Source of the DNA: Leuctra nigra
Lineage: Eukaryota; Arthropoda; Insecta; Plecoptera; Leuctridae
Reading direction: 5' to 3'
Length of the DNA stretch: 64,000 nt
NCBI GenBank assembly: GCA_934045905.1
Contig: OW203771.1
Coordinates: 21,584,069 to 21,648,068, forward strand
Shown: positions 10,601 through 18,509 of the stretch, in pieces
How the letters are laid out: the number at the start of each line of letters is the position of its first letter
Numbering within the stretch: position 1 is the first letter of the stretch
Translations under genes and position numbers: made by a program
The notes under the pieces: model-generated
Seen by the model: only the letters and a program-made list of their open reading frames with translations
The model's database searches: none
What the model was told of the DNA's origin: nothing

Positions 10601-12951
10601 CAGTCGAGCCCATACGAGCCATTCGTCAGCCTCCTGTAGAGCGCGGCGTGCCAGGGAAAGCGTCCAGAAGAAGAATCCTCGCCTCCAGCTATGCGGTTCC
10701 TCACGCCACCTTGACCTGCTTTATAGGAGCTGCCGTGGACACCACACCCTGGAACTGTTGCGGGAATGATACAATGAGAAGATCCATCCAGCTAAAGTCG
10801 TCCGCAGTCGATCTGTGGATTGGAAAAGGGTAATTTTACTTTCCCGTCCCCTACTTTACCTGCGTGCGCACCATGCCCCATTGTTATGCCGAACCTTCTC
10901 GTGGGTTGAGCTCACTAACAGCCTCATGCTCAAAAGAATTTTTAGATTCATCGACGCAAGTACCCAGAGTCTACTGGATTCCGTCCATAAGAATATTAGC
11001 TCACGGTCTTGTGGTGTTGAGGACTGACATCTGCAAATACCTACTTGCAGACGCTACTTCTTTTGAGCATGAGGCTGTAAGAGGTTCGTAAAATACCTGT
11101 TTTCAAGAAAATCCCAATCAACAGATCGGTTGCGGGTCACTTTATGCGGTTCCTCACGCCACCTTGACCTGCTTTATAGGAGCTGCCGTGGACACCACAT
11201 AGTAAAATGTTAATCATTTGTATTTGAGATACAAAGTAGTCCTGCAAGAGAGACGGTTGCTATGATACGTACGCGAGTGTGTTTGTTTTCGCGGCGGTGC
11301 GAGAGGAGGTCTTGTGACACTTGCCGACGTGTGATCCTCTGAGAGATGCTGGCTGACTCCTTCTTCAAGATCCCAGCCTTGTTCAGACGATGATGCATGA
11401 CTCAGTGCAGCCAGCAGCAATGATGCTGCAACAGCATCATGGGCGGATTAACGCCCCTAGGCTAATTCACATGAGGCATTTGTGACATTTAATCGTGTGT
11501 TGCATGTTACATATTATACTGCGCTGTGAAGTAAGTTATTTTAGTTCAAACATTGAAAACTACAAAAAAAACATAAAAGGCCCTACTTTTTCTTAATGGC
11601 TTGACCGATTGTCTCAAAATTTTTACAGCATAGATAAATAATTAGTTAATTTAAAGAATAGTTTTATTTTGCACAATGCACTCAAGCAAACAGTTTTTTC
11701 ATTATAGTTTCAAAACTCGCCTTCTCCATTCAATTCTTGGAAAAGGTAGCAATCGTTCGTTGTGAACGTGATAACAGCTTGGTTATAACAGCTTTCCAGT
11801 GAACACTGTTATTCTAATTATTTGACTCATTTTGTTTCATTTTAGATCAGACCTAGCCAACTAGAAATCACGTACTTTTATTTTTTTATTATTTGATATA
11901 AATGTCTGTTTATTTTTTGTCTGGGGCTTAACGTCGCACTGTTCTGCAGCGAGGCTAATGGCGACGGATGAATGATTATGATGATGATTGGGAGATGATG
12001 GTGAAGAGTAGGTTAGGATGGAAGGTGGGAAGGAGGCGGTCGTGGCCTATTAGTAAGGCCTATTAGTTGCCTGTCGACTGAGGGAAACCCACGAAAAAAC
12101 CCAGTCAGGAAGGACGGCCGCGGAAATCGAACCCGGGCCTCCGGAATACAAGTTCAGAGCGTTGGGTTAACCACTCACCCAACCTGTTCCGTAATGTCTG
12201 GTAATATTATTTTACTTATCCTTCTACATTTATTTACTTTATTGCTACGTTGTTGTGAGCAAGTATTGTTTGCTAATTTCATTTATTTCATTTTCAAATA
12301 ATTTAATTTATTCTCACTCCCTTGTTTGATGATGTATTTATTATATTGTGTTATTTATAGACAGCCCGCACACAAGAATTTATTTCTCATACGGGCTTCT
12401 CGCCTACGCATAACTTGTTCATAATATTATGTATCTTTTCATAGATGAAGAGAGAATAAAATGATTTACAAATTGAAATTGAATTTGAACTTTTTAAATG
12501 TTAAAGAGTTCCCTGAAATTTTGAACTGATCAGCTTCAAAGTTCACTACAGAGAAAATGAATGTTCACTCAAAAGTTCACTAAACTAAAAAGTAATCGAG
12601 ATTCTATGAACGCGTTCTTTTTAAAAGTCCCCAAAAATGATAAGAGACAAATCCAAATTACATAAGAACGTTTTATTTATCCATGTTCATCAATCATTCG
12701 AACATGGAAGAACTTTTATCGTCAAATTTTTTACTTTGCCCTATGCAATGAAAATTAATTTTAGACCTTCCCCAAAAGTAGGTAAACTTATTCCAATTAA
12801 GAATGTGCCTTTTCGCAAATACTTATTTTTCACTTTTCGTACAGTAATCAGCGACACGATATTATTTTCATAAAAATAAAATACATTTTGTTAACTTACC
12901 TGCAATGATTTTGAAGTTCATATCCAGTAGTCGAATTTTTCACTTATAGTC
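1367..12951 (-). CDS. Two-domain secreted serine protease gene, copy 1 (gene-level entry; exons listed separately)
   Basis: Nine exons at 12921-12900, 11425-11273, 10754-10563, 9100-8802, 6120-5772, 5248-5195, 4890-4757, 2597-2485 and 1629-1367 total 1579 nt. They give 526 uninterrupted codons plus one base, with every junction on GT/AG and phases 1,1,1,0,1,1,0,2,1 matching. Order: signal peptide, pro-region, active protease domain (IAGG start, AAHC, DIALL, GDSGGG), linker, inactive protease-like domain. Residue 189 (chymotrypsin numbering) is Ser, so cleavage after aromatic or large hydrophobic residues is more likely than trypsin specificity. The GDSGGGLVF Ser loop recalls insect modular serine proteases, but no LDLa or sushi module is seen. 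The 3' end is off the window. Likely secreted into haemolymph or gut; the substrate is unknown. Confidence 0.85.
1748..2324. mobile_element. Inverted-repeat element in intron 8 of protease copy 1
   Basis: The stretch after 1748 (AAGGGCGGAATTTCG, CGCGTTGCGGG) recurs inverted at about 2282-2324 (GCAACGCGTCGAAATTCC, GCCCTTGG). Arms are about 50 bp with a few mismatches. A second inverted motif, rich in CCGCGGAA, sits inside. No clear target duplication. Just outside, GTATACTGAACATTGTCA is repeated about twice (1695-1745). Confidence 0.5.
2485..2597 (-). CDS. Protease copy 1, exon 8 (His-lacking segment)
   Basis: Acceptor GTTCCAG, donor AA|GTAAGA, phase 2 out. Continues exon 7 as AAISYNES, IWDAVGSLISERYVLVTAS, TVYK. 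An active protease would read CGGSLIS...TAAHC; here CGG is AVG and AAHC is ASTV. The catalytic His and both cysteines of the Cys42-Cys58 disulfide are gone. The paralog at 24542-24660 shows the same losses. Confidence 0.82.
2640..3125 (+). mobile_element. Dispersed Helitron-like repeat, copy 1
   Basis: Shares blocks with 20595-21238, 54690-54975 and, inverted, 53145-53995 and 29680-29990: an AACCAATCGATCG block, TTTTCAGACAAAT, and the end block CGCTCATCAACGCGTTACAC...GCGTTTTCC. The last half encodes an accidental 85-residue frame. No transposase is seen. Lies in intron 7 of protease copy 1. Confidence 0.5.
3270..3659. mobile_element. Palindromic MITE (CCCCATAAAAAA termini)
   Basis: Two arms of about 170 bp face each other. 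CCCCATAAAAAAACACTCCG starts at 3270 and CGGAGTGTTTTTTATGGGG ends at 3659, with the inner arms meeting near 3470 around CTTGGCGCATCGTG / CGATGCGCCAAG. No coding frame. AT lies on both sides; no longer target duplication is certain. A second, interrupted copy is at 6163-6213 plus 8329-8420. Confidence 0.7.
3836..4160 (+). repeat. Dispersed repeat with CACTTCCGG / AAAATGGCG modules
   Basis: Two related modules read CCGTTTT(C/T)GAGATATG, CACTTCCGG, CAAAATGGCG. Similar modules occur at 62250-62340, 62846-62890 and 63090-63150 in the fold-back element at the right end of the window. This suggests a degraded relative of that element. The rest of 4161-4756 shows no gene. Confidence 0.45.
4757..4890 (-). 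CDS. Protease copy 1, exon 7 (start of second protease-like domain)
   Basis: Acceptor TTATGTTACAG, donor TTG|GTAAGA, phase 0 out. Reads CEEYARAVYQPVEPDN, STCAM, then SLEHLTFRRYSRPMEFPHL. The EFPHL block is typical of the first strand of CLIP-type proteases (EFPHMAALGY). The expected activation sequence IVGG is replaced by LTFRR, so the domain probably cannot be activated by proteolysis. The paralog at 25680-25813 has the same 134-nt length. Confidence 0.82.
4963..5144. mobile_element. Short degenerate hAT-like element
   Basis: Begins CAGTGGCGGCGCCAG and ends CGTAGCGCCGTCACAG, an imperfect inverted repeat of the CAGTGGCGGCGC kind frequent in hAT elements. Target duplication not recognisable. 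Sits in intron 6 of protease copy 1, 50 bp from exon 6's donor side. Confidence 0.45.
5195..5248 (-). CDS. Protease copy 1, exon 6 (54-nt interdomain linker)
   Basis: Acceptor TTTTTCTACAG, donor A|GTAAGTAA. Reads DRQKAKLIPMKKTSSQI, a basic linker, and with exon 7 gives IKCEEYARAVY. Phases 1-in and 1-out fit both neighbours. Copy 2 has a 54-nt exon at the equivalent place (27137-27190) with the same phases, which is strong evidence that this small exon is real and joins the two protease domains. Confidence 0.8.
5772..6120 (-). CDS. Protease copy 1, exon 5 (catalytic Ser)
   Basis: Acceptor TTCTTTTTCAG, then VAGYGLTSEG, DRFCAGYENRN, SVCKGDSGGGLVF (catalytic Ser), YYLQGIVSVSFAP and GGFTQVATYIEYIQ. 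The reading frame would end at TGA 5757-5755, but a strong donor T|GTAAGT at 5771-5770 ends the exon in phase 1. Using it joins cleanly to exon 6, and the paralog has the same donor and the same 349-nt length. Splicing past this stop is therefore preferred. A short isoform ending in KYVR is possible if the donor is skipped. The canonical Trp of GWG is Tyr here. Confidence 0.88.
6163..6213. mobile_element. Left half of an interrupted CCCCATAAA MITE
   Basis: CCCCATAAAGACACACTTCC and AACAGCCAA match the left end of the MITE at 3270. The matching continuation (CATCTAAAAATTCAGCACTG) resumes only at 8329, so the mariner-type element 6214-8326 was inserted into this MITE at a TA. The MITE end lies about 40 bp upstream of the exon 5 acceptor. 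Confidence 0.65.
6214..8326. mobile_element. Mariner-type element with long (about 370 bp) inverted repeats, TA target
   Basis: Ends TACGAGGGCTGATCAAAAAG (6214) and, inverted, TACGAGGTCTGTTCAAAAAA (8326), a terminus typical of mariner elements, flanked by TA at 6212-6213 and 8327-8328. The arms stay alignable for about 370 bp (shared GCGCGGCAATGGAG, GCAGCATTGTTTAGCATGAC, TTTGTGAAATTGATCAAAAA). The 1.37-kb interior has no transposase frame. It contains a further 26-bp inverted pair (CAGCCAACGCATT at about 6780, AATGCGTTGGCTATACAGG at about 6938). Lies in intron 4 of protease copy 1. Confidence 0.7.
8329..8420. mobile_element. Right half of the interrupted CCCCATAAA MITE
   Basis: CATCTAAAAATTCAGCACTG and ATACTTGGCGCTTCGTGT match 3340-3430 of the complete MITE. 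Only the first arm is present; the second arm of this copy is missing. Confidence 0.6.
8802..9100 (-). CDS. Protease copy 1, exon 4 (catalytic His and Asp)
   Basis: Acceptor ATATTCTTGCAG, donor GAG|GTAAGA. With the G from exon 3 it reads AAHCVW (catalytic His), then IALGKLYRSFDTVEDD, KRYQGKSTLHQFDIALLKL (catalytic Asp) and ICMDWDKK. The open frame continues past the acceptor to 9182, but splice phase and paralog alignment place the boundary at 9100. The paralogous exon is 29314-29615. Confidence 0.9.
9101..10562. other. Intron 3 of protease copy 1, no gene seen
   Basis: AT-rich intron between exons 3 and 4. It holds GC-skewed patches: several G-runs around 9655-9695 and a run of about 20 G near 10107-10126, followed by GGCGAAATCTGAAGTTACG. 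These look like remnants of hAT-type elements, but I could not define both ends. Confidence 0.5.
10563..10754 (-). CDS. Protease copy 1, exon 3 (activation site and N-terminal barrel)
   Basis: Acceptor CGCAACAG, donor CAG|GTATTG. Reads PGCGVHG, then GGVRNR, the mature N-terminus IAGGED, FPWHAALYRR, CGGTLIHPRLVIS. Activation would follow Arg in RNR|IAGG. The Cys before the activation site presumably tethers the pro-region to the catalytic chain, as in other S1 family zymogens. Phase 2-in/1-out fits exons 2 and 4. Confidence 0.88.
10919..11080. repeat. Short inverted repeat, CAGCCTCATGCTCAAAAGAA
   Basis: CAGCCTCATGCTCAAAAGAA near 10920 and its reverse complement near 11058-11078 enclose about 120 bp. 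Lies in intron 2 of protease copy 1. No target duplication seen. Confidence 0.55.
11143..11199 (-). pseudogene. 57-bp duplicate of the 5' part of protease exon 3
   Basis: Positions 11143-11199 are identical over 57 bp to 10690-10746, which encode most of the pre-activation segment of exon 3. The duplicated piece carries neither the acceptor nor the IAGG start, so it is not an alternative exon. It is a recent local duplication 453 bp upstream. Confidence 0.8.
11273..11425 (-). CDS. Protease copy 1, exon 2 (signal peptide core and pro-region)
   Basis: Acceptor TGCTGTTGCAG precedes CA-TCA-TTG, which joins exon 1 as AASLLLAALSHASSS. That is a clear signal peptide core with probable cleavage after SHA. 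The rest is a polar, proline-containing pro-region (LSEDHTSASVTRPPLAPPRK). The donor C|GTACGT is weak but restores the phase needed by exon 3. The open frame runs on to a stop about 50 nt later, so this 3' boundary is the least certain in the gene. Confidence 0.65.
11438..11480. mobile_element. hAT-like terminal remnant beside exon 2 acceptor
   Basis: Reads CATGGGCGGATTAACG, CCCCTAGGCTAATTCACAT. This matches, with small changes, the inner orientation of the right terminus of the element at 30500-31002 (CAGGGGCGGATTAAAC, GCCCCTAGGCTAATTCACAT). Only one end is recognisable. It sits about 12 bp upstream of exon 2 on the transcribed strand, so it supplies part of the branch/polypyrimidine region. 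Confidence 0.5.
11909..12192 (-). mobile_element. tRNA-derived SINE, full length, 8-bp target duplication
   Basis: On the minus strand the element starts with a tRNA-like head carrying an A-box-like TGGGTGAGTGGTTAACCC and a B box GGGTTCGATTTCC. It continues through a conserved body (TTTCCCTCAGTCGACAGGC, CGACCGCCTCCTTCCCACC) and ends AGCCCCAGACAAAAAATA. AATGTCTG flanks both sides (11901-11908 and 12193-12200). A 5'-truncated copy is at 54418-54617. Lies in intron 1 of protease copy 1. Confidence 0.8.
12666..12703 (+). repeat. Paralogous empty site for the 13199-14542 element
   Basis: The stretch GAACGTTTTATTTATCC through CATGTTCATCAATCATTCG occurs here uninterrupted. The same two halves appear at 13184-13198 and 14543-14570, separated by the hAT-like element. 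One copy of this local repeat was hit by the element and the other was not, which fixes the element's ends and its TATTTATC duplication. Confidence 0.8.
12900..12951 (-). CDS. Protease copy 1, exon 1 (start codon, signal peptide beginning)
   Basis: ATG at 12921-12919 opens MNFKIIA and stops at donor G|GTAAGT (GT at 12899-12898), phase 1. Joined to exon 2 it makes a hydrophobic signal peptide ending ALSHA. An acceptor-like TTATTTTCCAG ends at 12952, so this exon may be preceded by a 5' UTR intron; a TATAAA lies about 35 nt further upstream and could instead be the promoter. The start is chosen because it is the only ATG giving a phase-1 donor and a signal peptide. Confidence 0.75.
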
Positions 12952-13198
12952 CTGGAAAATAATATTACTGCTGGTAATAGTTTATAAATTGAGACATGAG
13001 TACATTGCGAATTATCGTCGACGATTCCAAGCACATCTTTTTACGCCGACAAATAATTGTTGACTTTACACGATAAGTAATAATAACTTTTCACATGTCT
13101 TTATATGTATGCTGTTAAATTAAATTATCTTTTATCTTATCCTACTACTAATCCTAAATTACTACTGATAACTGAATGAAATGAACGTTTTATTTATC

Positions 13199-14542
13199 CA
13201 GGCGCGTAGGAAGGGGGGGGGGGAGTGGGGGTCAATGACCCCCCCACTTTTCATCTTGACACCTCCAGATATCACCCCCACATATACAAAAATGTTGATA
13301 AAGAGATCCAAAAATGCACAGATTTGCTCCATTATGAGGTTGAATTCTCAAAATTTTCCCAAGTTATGCAAAACTAATTGAACAGAGGTATTATCCAATG
13401 AGACAATAAATCATTTACAAATGAGTTCTTGTCCAACATGATTATCCTCATGATTGAGGATCATCCTATCATCGTATGATACCAAAACATATACAGATTT
13501 TTCTTATTGCTTATTGGTTATTGCAACCGTTTTCAAAGGAATTCCAAAATCGATTCATAACGATTCTCTTTTACTAGAAATTCAAAAAATTCCCTGCGGG
13601 GCCATTAGGGATTTAATCGAATAACAAAATGTACAGATTGTTATGCATTTTGTCTCAAGTTTCCCAAGAATATTGCATATCATACATTTTAAATTTCTTT
13701 GAAAAGGATGCCAAAATAGCTTCAAATTTATTCTTTTGTATCAAAAACTGAAAAAATTCCCTGCGGGGCCAATGGGGATTCTATAAAAACAAATAGTTAA
13801 AGTTCATTCACGATTAGAATTGCAAGCCGTAATGGCGGCCGTGTAGATACTACTGTAGTCAAATGAACAATTGTATACCTACATATGAAAATATCAATAG
13901 AATAATCCAAAACTATGTATAATACGACTGTAGATGGAAATAAATCAATTTGATTGAATTTTTCTAATATTTTCTAATAATAAAAATAGTGTATTTGACA
14001 TAATTTATACAATTTCAATAATACAAAGAAGAAAGTCTTGCCATTGACAGGGCAGTGTTCAAGTGACTGACCAATGAACGACGTGATTGACTAAAACGTC
14101 AGTGAAATTCTTATCGTGAACGAACTTTACTTACAGATTATATTTCATTTGTCGTTTCCAAAGGATATTGCATTTCGTAAATTTTAAATTTCTTTGAAAA
14201 GTATGCCAAAATAGCTTTAAACTCGATTATTTTATATCAAAAACCCAAAAAATTCCCTGCGGGGCCAATGGGTATTCTCTAAAACAAATAGCTACAAATT
14301 ATATTACATTTGTCTAAATTTTCCACAGAATATTGCATTTCACACATTGTACATTTCTTTGAAAAGTATGCGAAAATAGCTTCAAATTCGATTCTTTTGT
14401 ATCAAAAATTCAAAAAAAGCCCTGCGGGGCAATTTGGGGTGCGGGCCCCCAGACACCCTTGTAACGGCGACTACTTTTCCTCACATTCATTGATCCCGAT
14501 AATGTTGACCCCCCCACTCAAAATGAAGTTCCTACGCGCCTG
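13199..14542. mobile_element. hAT-like non-autonomous element with internal tandem modules
   Basis: Termini CAGGCGCGTAGGAA and TTCCTACGCGCCTG are perfect inverted repeats. TATTTATC is duplicated at 13191-13198 and 14543-14550. Inside, a block of roughly 150 bp is repeated about four times, each ending in TTCCCTGCGGGGCCA or a variant (near 13590, 13758, 14255, 14418). No coding capacity. The CCTGCGGGGC motif also occurs in the elements at 781 and 57577, suggesting related families. Confidence 0.9.
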
Positions 14543-14550
14543 TATTTATC

Positions 14551-16856
14551 CATGTTCATCAATCATTCGTAGGTACGTGGCCTGGATGAACTTTCCGAGG
14601 AACTTTCTAACTATTTTTTTGATAATAACAATCTATGAACAATTTCATTGAAGTCTAGTATTAGGAATCGGCTGTTGCTCGAGATAAGAATTGGGGATAA
14701 TATTTCCTACAGCTATCGCTATATAACTTTTGAACCATACAATTAAGGAAAAAAGAGAAAAATATTTAGCGTAGCCAATTTTTACTCGACCAACCATAAA
14801 TATTGTATATAAAATATTTTAGCCCAAACTCGTGAAAAACTATTTTTTTTCTATTTTAAAGATTTTGCAAGAGCTCCGGCACAAGTTTGTCTTTATAAGT
14901 TGAAGTTTATATTCATCGATCGATTAAAAAATTAGTTATGCTAATAATTTTTCATAATTAGAATGGTTCAAAAGCGAGTGATGTTTAGTAAATATTATCT
15001 TCAATGTTTACCTTTTGGTACAGGCGACTTTTAAGTACTTGCAAGGTATATCTTCAGTCCTGTCTCCAGTATACGCTGTGTGACATTGTTCAAAATACTC
15101 TTCTAGGTCCACCCATGATGATAAAAATAACACCATTATTTTACAGATGAATTTTAAATTATGAACAGTACCGATGATTTTGTCCACAGATCAAATTTCA
15201 CGTTAAAAAACTTATTAATATTTTGTAGCAAGTTGTGAAGCTGAATTTGGTATGAAACAAAAGCTACATAATCTCCCACACGTTGGGTTCCCACTGAAAT
15301 TATTATCTTTATGAAGCGATTCGGTGATGACAACATCCGTACTTGATTAGTCCTGCGGTATTGAATTTCCGCTGATGTGTGAACTATTTGTGAATAATAA
15401 CTAATAAGACGTCGTTGGATACTAGCGCTCGGCCGTTTAAGACAATTGAGAGAGAAAAATTGTTTCATAAGTGGGTGTAACTTTGATAGGATGTTCACAT
15501 GATCAGTCTGATTGTATATTAAGATCACTTTTATAATTTTAGCTTCTTGCATTGTTAATTAGGCGCCGGTTATTCAACAAAACCGCTCAAAACTATGAAA
15601 TTTCCGATACGATTGGAGACCATACCCGTAAACCAATTGATCTCAAATTTGTATCATGATTAGATAAAAGACAAACTTAGGGTTATCACTTGGCACATTT
15701 TTGAAATTAAATTCCATACGGCACCCAGCGAGACAAGAAAATATACCATTTTCACCAAAAATCAACTAATTTACTAATTAACGAAGCAAGAAATAAAAAT
15801 GTACCAAGGGATGACCCTAAGTTTGTCTTTTATCTAATCATGGTTAAAATTTGAAATCATTTCGTCAACCCATTTTGTCTCCAATCGTATCCAAAAAAGT
15901 GCCTGCAACAAGCGGCAACATCGCTCGCGCTTGCAGCACTTTAAAAGTGCCATCATATCAGCAAATAAGCTTATAAAATACTGAGAAGATTATATACCAG
16001 GATGATAATAAAACAACTTGTGCACTTTTAGGTATTGTGAAATGCCAGTGACAATACCAGTAAAAAAGTGTACGTTGTTTTATTAGCAAATATTCTCTTG
16101 CCATCGGTCCGGGAAATATGAATATGAAGCATTATTAAAGTATGAATTATGTAAATTGATTCCAACACATATATTTTAAAATTAGAACTTCTCAAACTGA
16201 ATTTGGTATGATAAAAATAAAGATAAAGATATCAAAATAGCAAGAGACCACAAATAATTAGGGAGCAAATAAATCTGTTCAGAAAAATGAAAAAGTATTA
16301 CAAATATGCAAGAGATAAAGAATAGGTAGGTACCTATAGATATGAATTCGTTATCAAACCATGGTCAACTATATACCAAACTACATGATGAACTATACTA
16401 AGTAATACCTACTAAAATTAGTACTACGATAATCATATTCTTGGAAAGGGAGAAATTGGTCTTGAAATACTATGTGTTAGGTATAGTAATAGTATACCGT
16501 AGGTACTGGTTTGTTAGTTCAATCATAAAGGTTCAATCATAGAAGGATATAATTATAAAGGATATAATCCCCCCCCCATCCCCCAATCTAAACCAAGTAA
16601 TAGGTAATAATCATGAACATTTATTCTAAATTTAGTTTTAAAAATTAGACCCATTTCAACTACATTATTTTAACATATTCTTATAATAATAATAAATATC
16701 TTTATTTTTAGAGCGAAGTTAAGCCAGTGGCTTCTCTTCCACTGTTAACATATAGTGGTAGAGTACGTCAAGTAATTATGTGAATAAAAGGAAAAGTTTA
16801 CAATGTAAAATTACGACTATGGAGAAATTATTGATTGACAATTATAAAATTCTTAC
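14551..16856. other. Intergenic or intronic AT-rich DNA
   Basis: Apart from the 15410-15955 repeat I see no confident gene. A short open stretch on the minus strand near 15120-15010 (EEYFEQCHTAYTGD, CKYLKVACTK) ends at a GTAAAC donor. It could be a Cys-rich exon but lacks a convincing acceptor. The missing C-terminal exons of protease copy 2 should lie between here and 18240. Confidence 0.4.
15410..15955. mobile_element. Dispersed repeat, inverted relative to 51905-52450
   Basis: Long stretches (GCGCTCGGCCGTTTAAGACA, TTAGGCGCCGGTTATTCAAC, AAAGACAAACTTAGGGTTAT) recur in opposite orientation at 51905-52450. The inner part is itself roughly palindromic (CGATACGATTGGAGAC against GTCTCCAATCGTATCC), as in fold-back MITEs. 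No transposase. Target duplication not determined. Confidence 0.65.
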
Positions 16857-16966
16857 CGTACATGTCCCTCCAATTCCAATGATATGAGATAACTTTCTCC
16901 ACAATCGCAAGAAATCCCTCGCCTCGTATAATTCTAGACAACACTCGCGTGTTGGAGCCACAAGAT
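16857..16966 (-). CDS. Candidate extra exon of protease copy 2 (uncertain)
   Basis: A 110-nt interval has a good acceptor (CTGCTACAG) and donor (G|GTAAGA), and two frames are open. One fits the phase of exon 9' and reads APTRECCLELYEARDFLRLW, then GIGGTCT. The other reads SCGSNTRVLSRIIRGEG, then VEKVISYHWNWRDMYG, resembling the segment before a catalytic Asp. Either could be chance. It lies where the next exon of copy 2 is expected. Confidence 0.3.
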
Positions 16967-18006
16967 CTGTAGCAGAATCGTTTCCTTATCTAAAGGCCAA
17001 TTGTGATGTAATTGATAATAAATCGTACACTGCGCGTCATAGTTACGTCACTAGATAATAAGCAATATTATCTAGTGCTTATAGATAATAAGCAATTAGG
17101 CTAGAAACGGCTACGTTATAACTTTTTTTGATCATTCAAATAATGAAAAATGTGAAGAATAAGAAACATAATTATTTTAGAGTCCCTCGCTAAAGGGTAA
17201 ATCCACGCCAAGGCATCAAAAATAATGTTGAAATATGAGGGCACGAATCCGATTTTGTTCATATTTGGTATATATGTTAGGAAGCCGAAAGAAGCACATG
17301 GCTCTTTCAGCGTTTTTCCATATTTTGAACGGGGTCCGAGAAACGGGCCCCTCAAAAAGTCATTTTCAGGTGGGCCTTGCTTTCTTAAAACAATTGTATT
17401 TTTATAACCGTTAGTGATAGAGACTTCATTTTTTTAAAGAAATAAAGATCTTAAAATGAATAATTTGATTATGATTTTATTTGGGCACAAAAACGAAAAA
17501 AGTGGGAGGGATTCCCAAATTTGTCCTTAAAACGACCCCCCCTTAAAAAGATGTTTTTTGATATTTTTTTTAAAAAATATATGTGTATCCTAATTGTATG
17601 TTTAACATCCTTGCAAAGTTGTAGAGTGGTAACTTTTACGGTATGGAAGTTATGCGGTATAATGTAAAAATAGTACTAGGTTTTTGCATTATATTTCACT
17701 ACCTATAATAGCTGATCATGATGCCAGCCGAACAAGACCCTTCCCACCCTGCCACGGATGGTTTGAATATCTCCAAGGTATGCATATTACATTTTGTCTT
17801 GTTTGGCATCCGTGCGTTGGTGGGGGGGGGGGGGGGGGGGGGGAGGTCAATTTTTTGTCTTTTTCAGATAGGTATTATTTTATTGCGGAACAATGGTGCA
17901 AGATAAGTTCAATCAGCTTCCATATTAGAGAATGGTATGACATTTGCATGGAAATTCATATATTTGGAAGGGGCAAAACTCTTATATGGAAATTTTAGAA
18001 ATTTTG
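16967..18006. other. Non-coding stretch with a G23 run
   Basis: No supported gene. The notable item is a run of 23 G at about 17821-17843. The surrounding sequence is AT-rich with no clear repeat ends. Confidence 0.5.
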
Positions 18007-18206
18007 NNNNNNNNNNNNNNNNNNNNNNNNNNNNNNNNNNNNNNNNNNNNNNNNNNNNNNNNNNNNNNNNNNNNNNNNNNNNNNNNNNNNNNNNNNNNNN
18101 NNNNNNNNNNNNNNNNNNNNNNNNNNNNNNNNNNNNNNNNNNNNNNNNNNNNNNNNNNNNNNNNNNNNNNNNNNNNNNNNNNNNNNNNNNNNNNNNNNNN
18201 NNNNNN
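18007..18206. other. Assembly gap of 200 N
   Basis: Exactly 200 N, so the size is probably nominal. It is followed directly by a GA microsatellite (18207-18228), the likely cause of the gap. The exon 9' donor is only about 11 bp beyond the microsatellite, so part of the downstream intron or an exon may be hidden. Confidence 0.98.
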
Positions 18207-18240
18207 GAGAGAGAGAGAGAGAGAGAGACTACACACTTAC

Positions 18241-18509
18241 TTTCATTGTCTTTAATCCCCCAGTCTGTGAGGACAGCGACGGCAGTTTCAGGGAGATGTG
18301 TACTTCTGGACAGACAGGCGGGACGGATGAAGGCGGTGAACATCACAAAGTGTTTCAGTCTCAGCAGTGCAATGTCGTTCTCGGATCCGTTTTTGTATTC
18401 CGGGTGAATAATGTGTTTGTCCACCTCGATTAGCTTGCTGCTTGAGGAGAAGGTTTTGACGGACAAGTCCATGGCGCCGAGAAGAACCCAACGGGCTGCC
18501 TCGTTTTGT
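18241..18509 (-). CDS. Protease copy 2, exon 9'
   Basis: Acceptor GTTTCACTCAG, donor A|GTAAGTG. Reads QNEAARWVLLGAMDLS, LIEVDKHIIHPEYKNG, ENDIALLRLKHFV (Asp retained), FIRPACLSR, VAVLTDWGIKDNE. The usual TGWG is TDWG: a Gly to Asp change in a structurally tight turn. Phase 1 out requires a further exon; none is confident. Confidence 0.85.
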
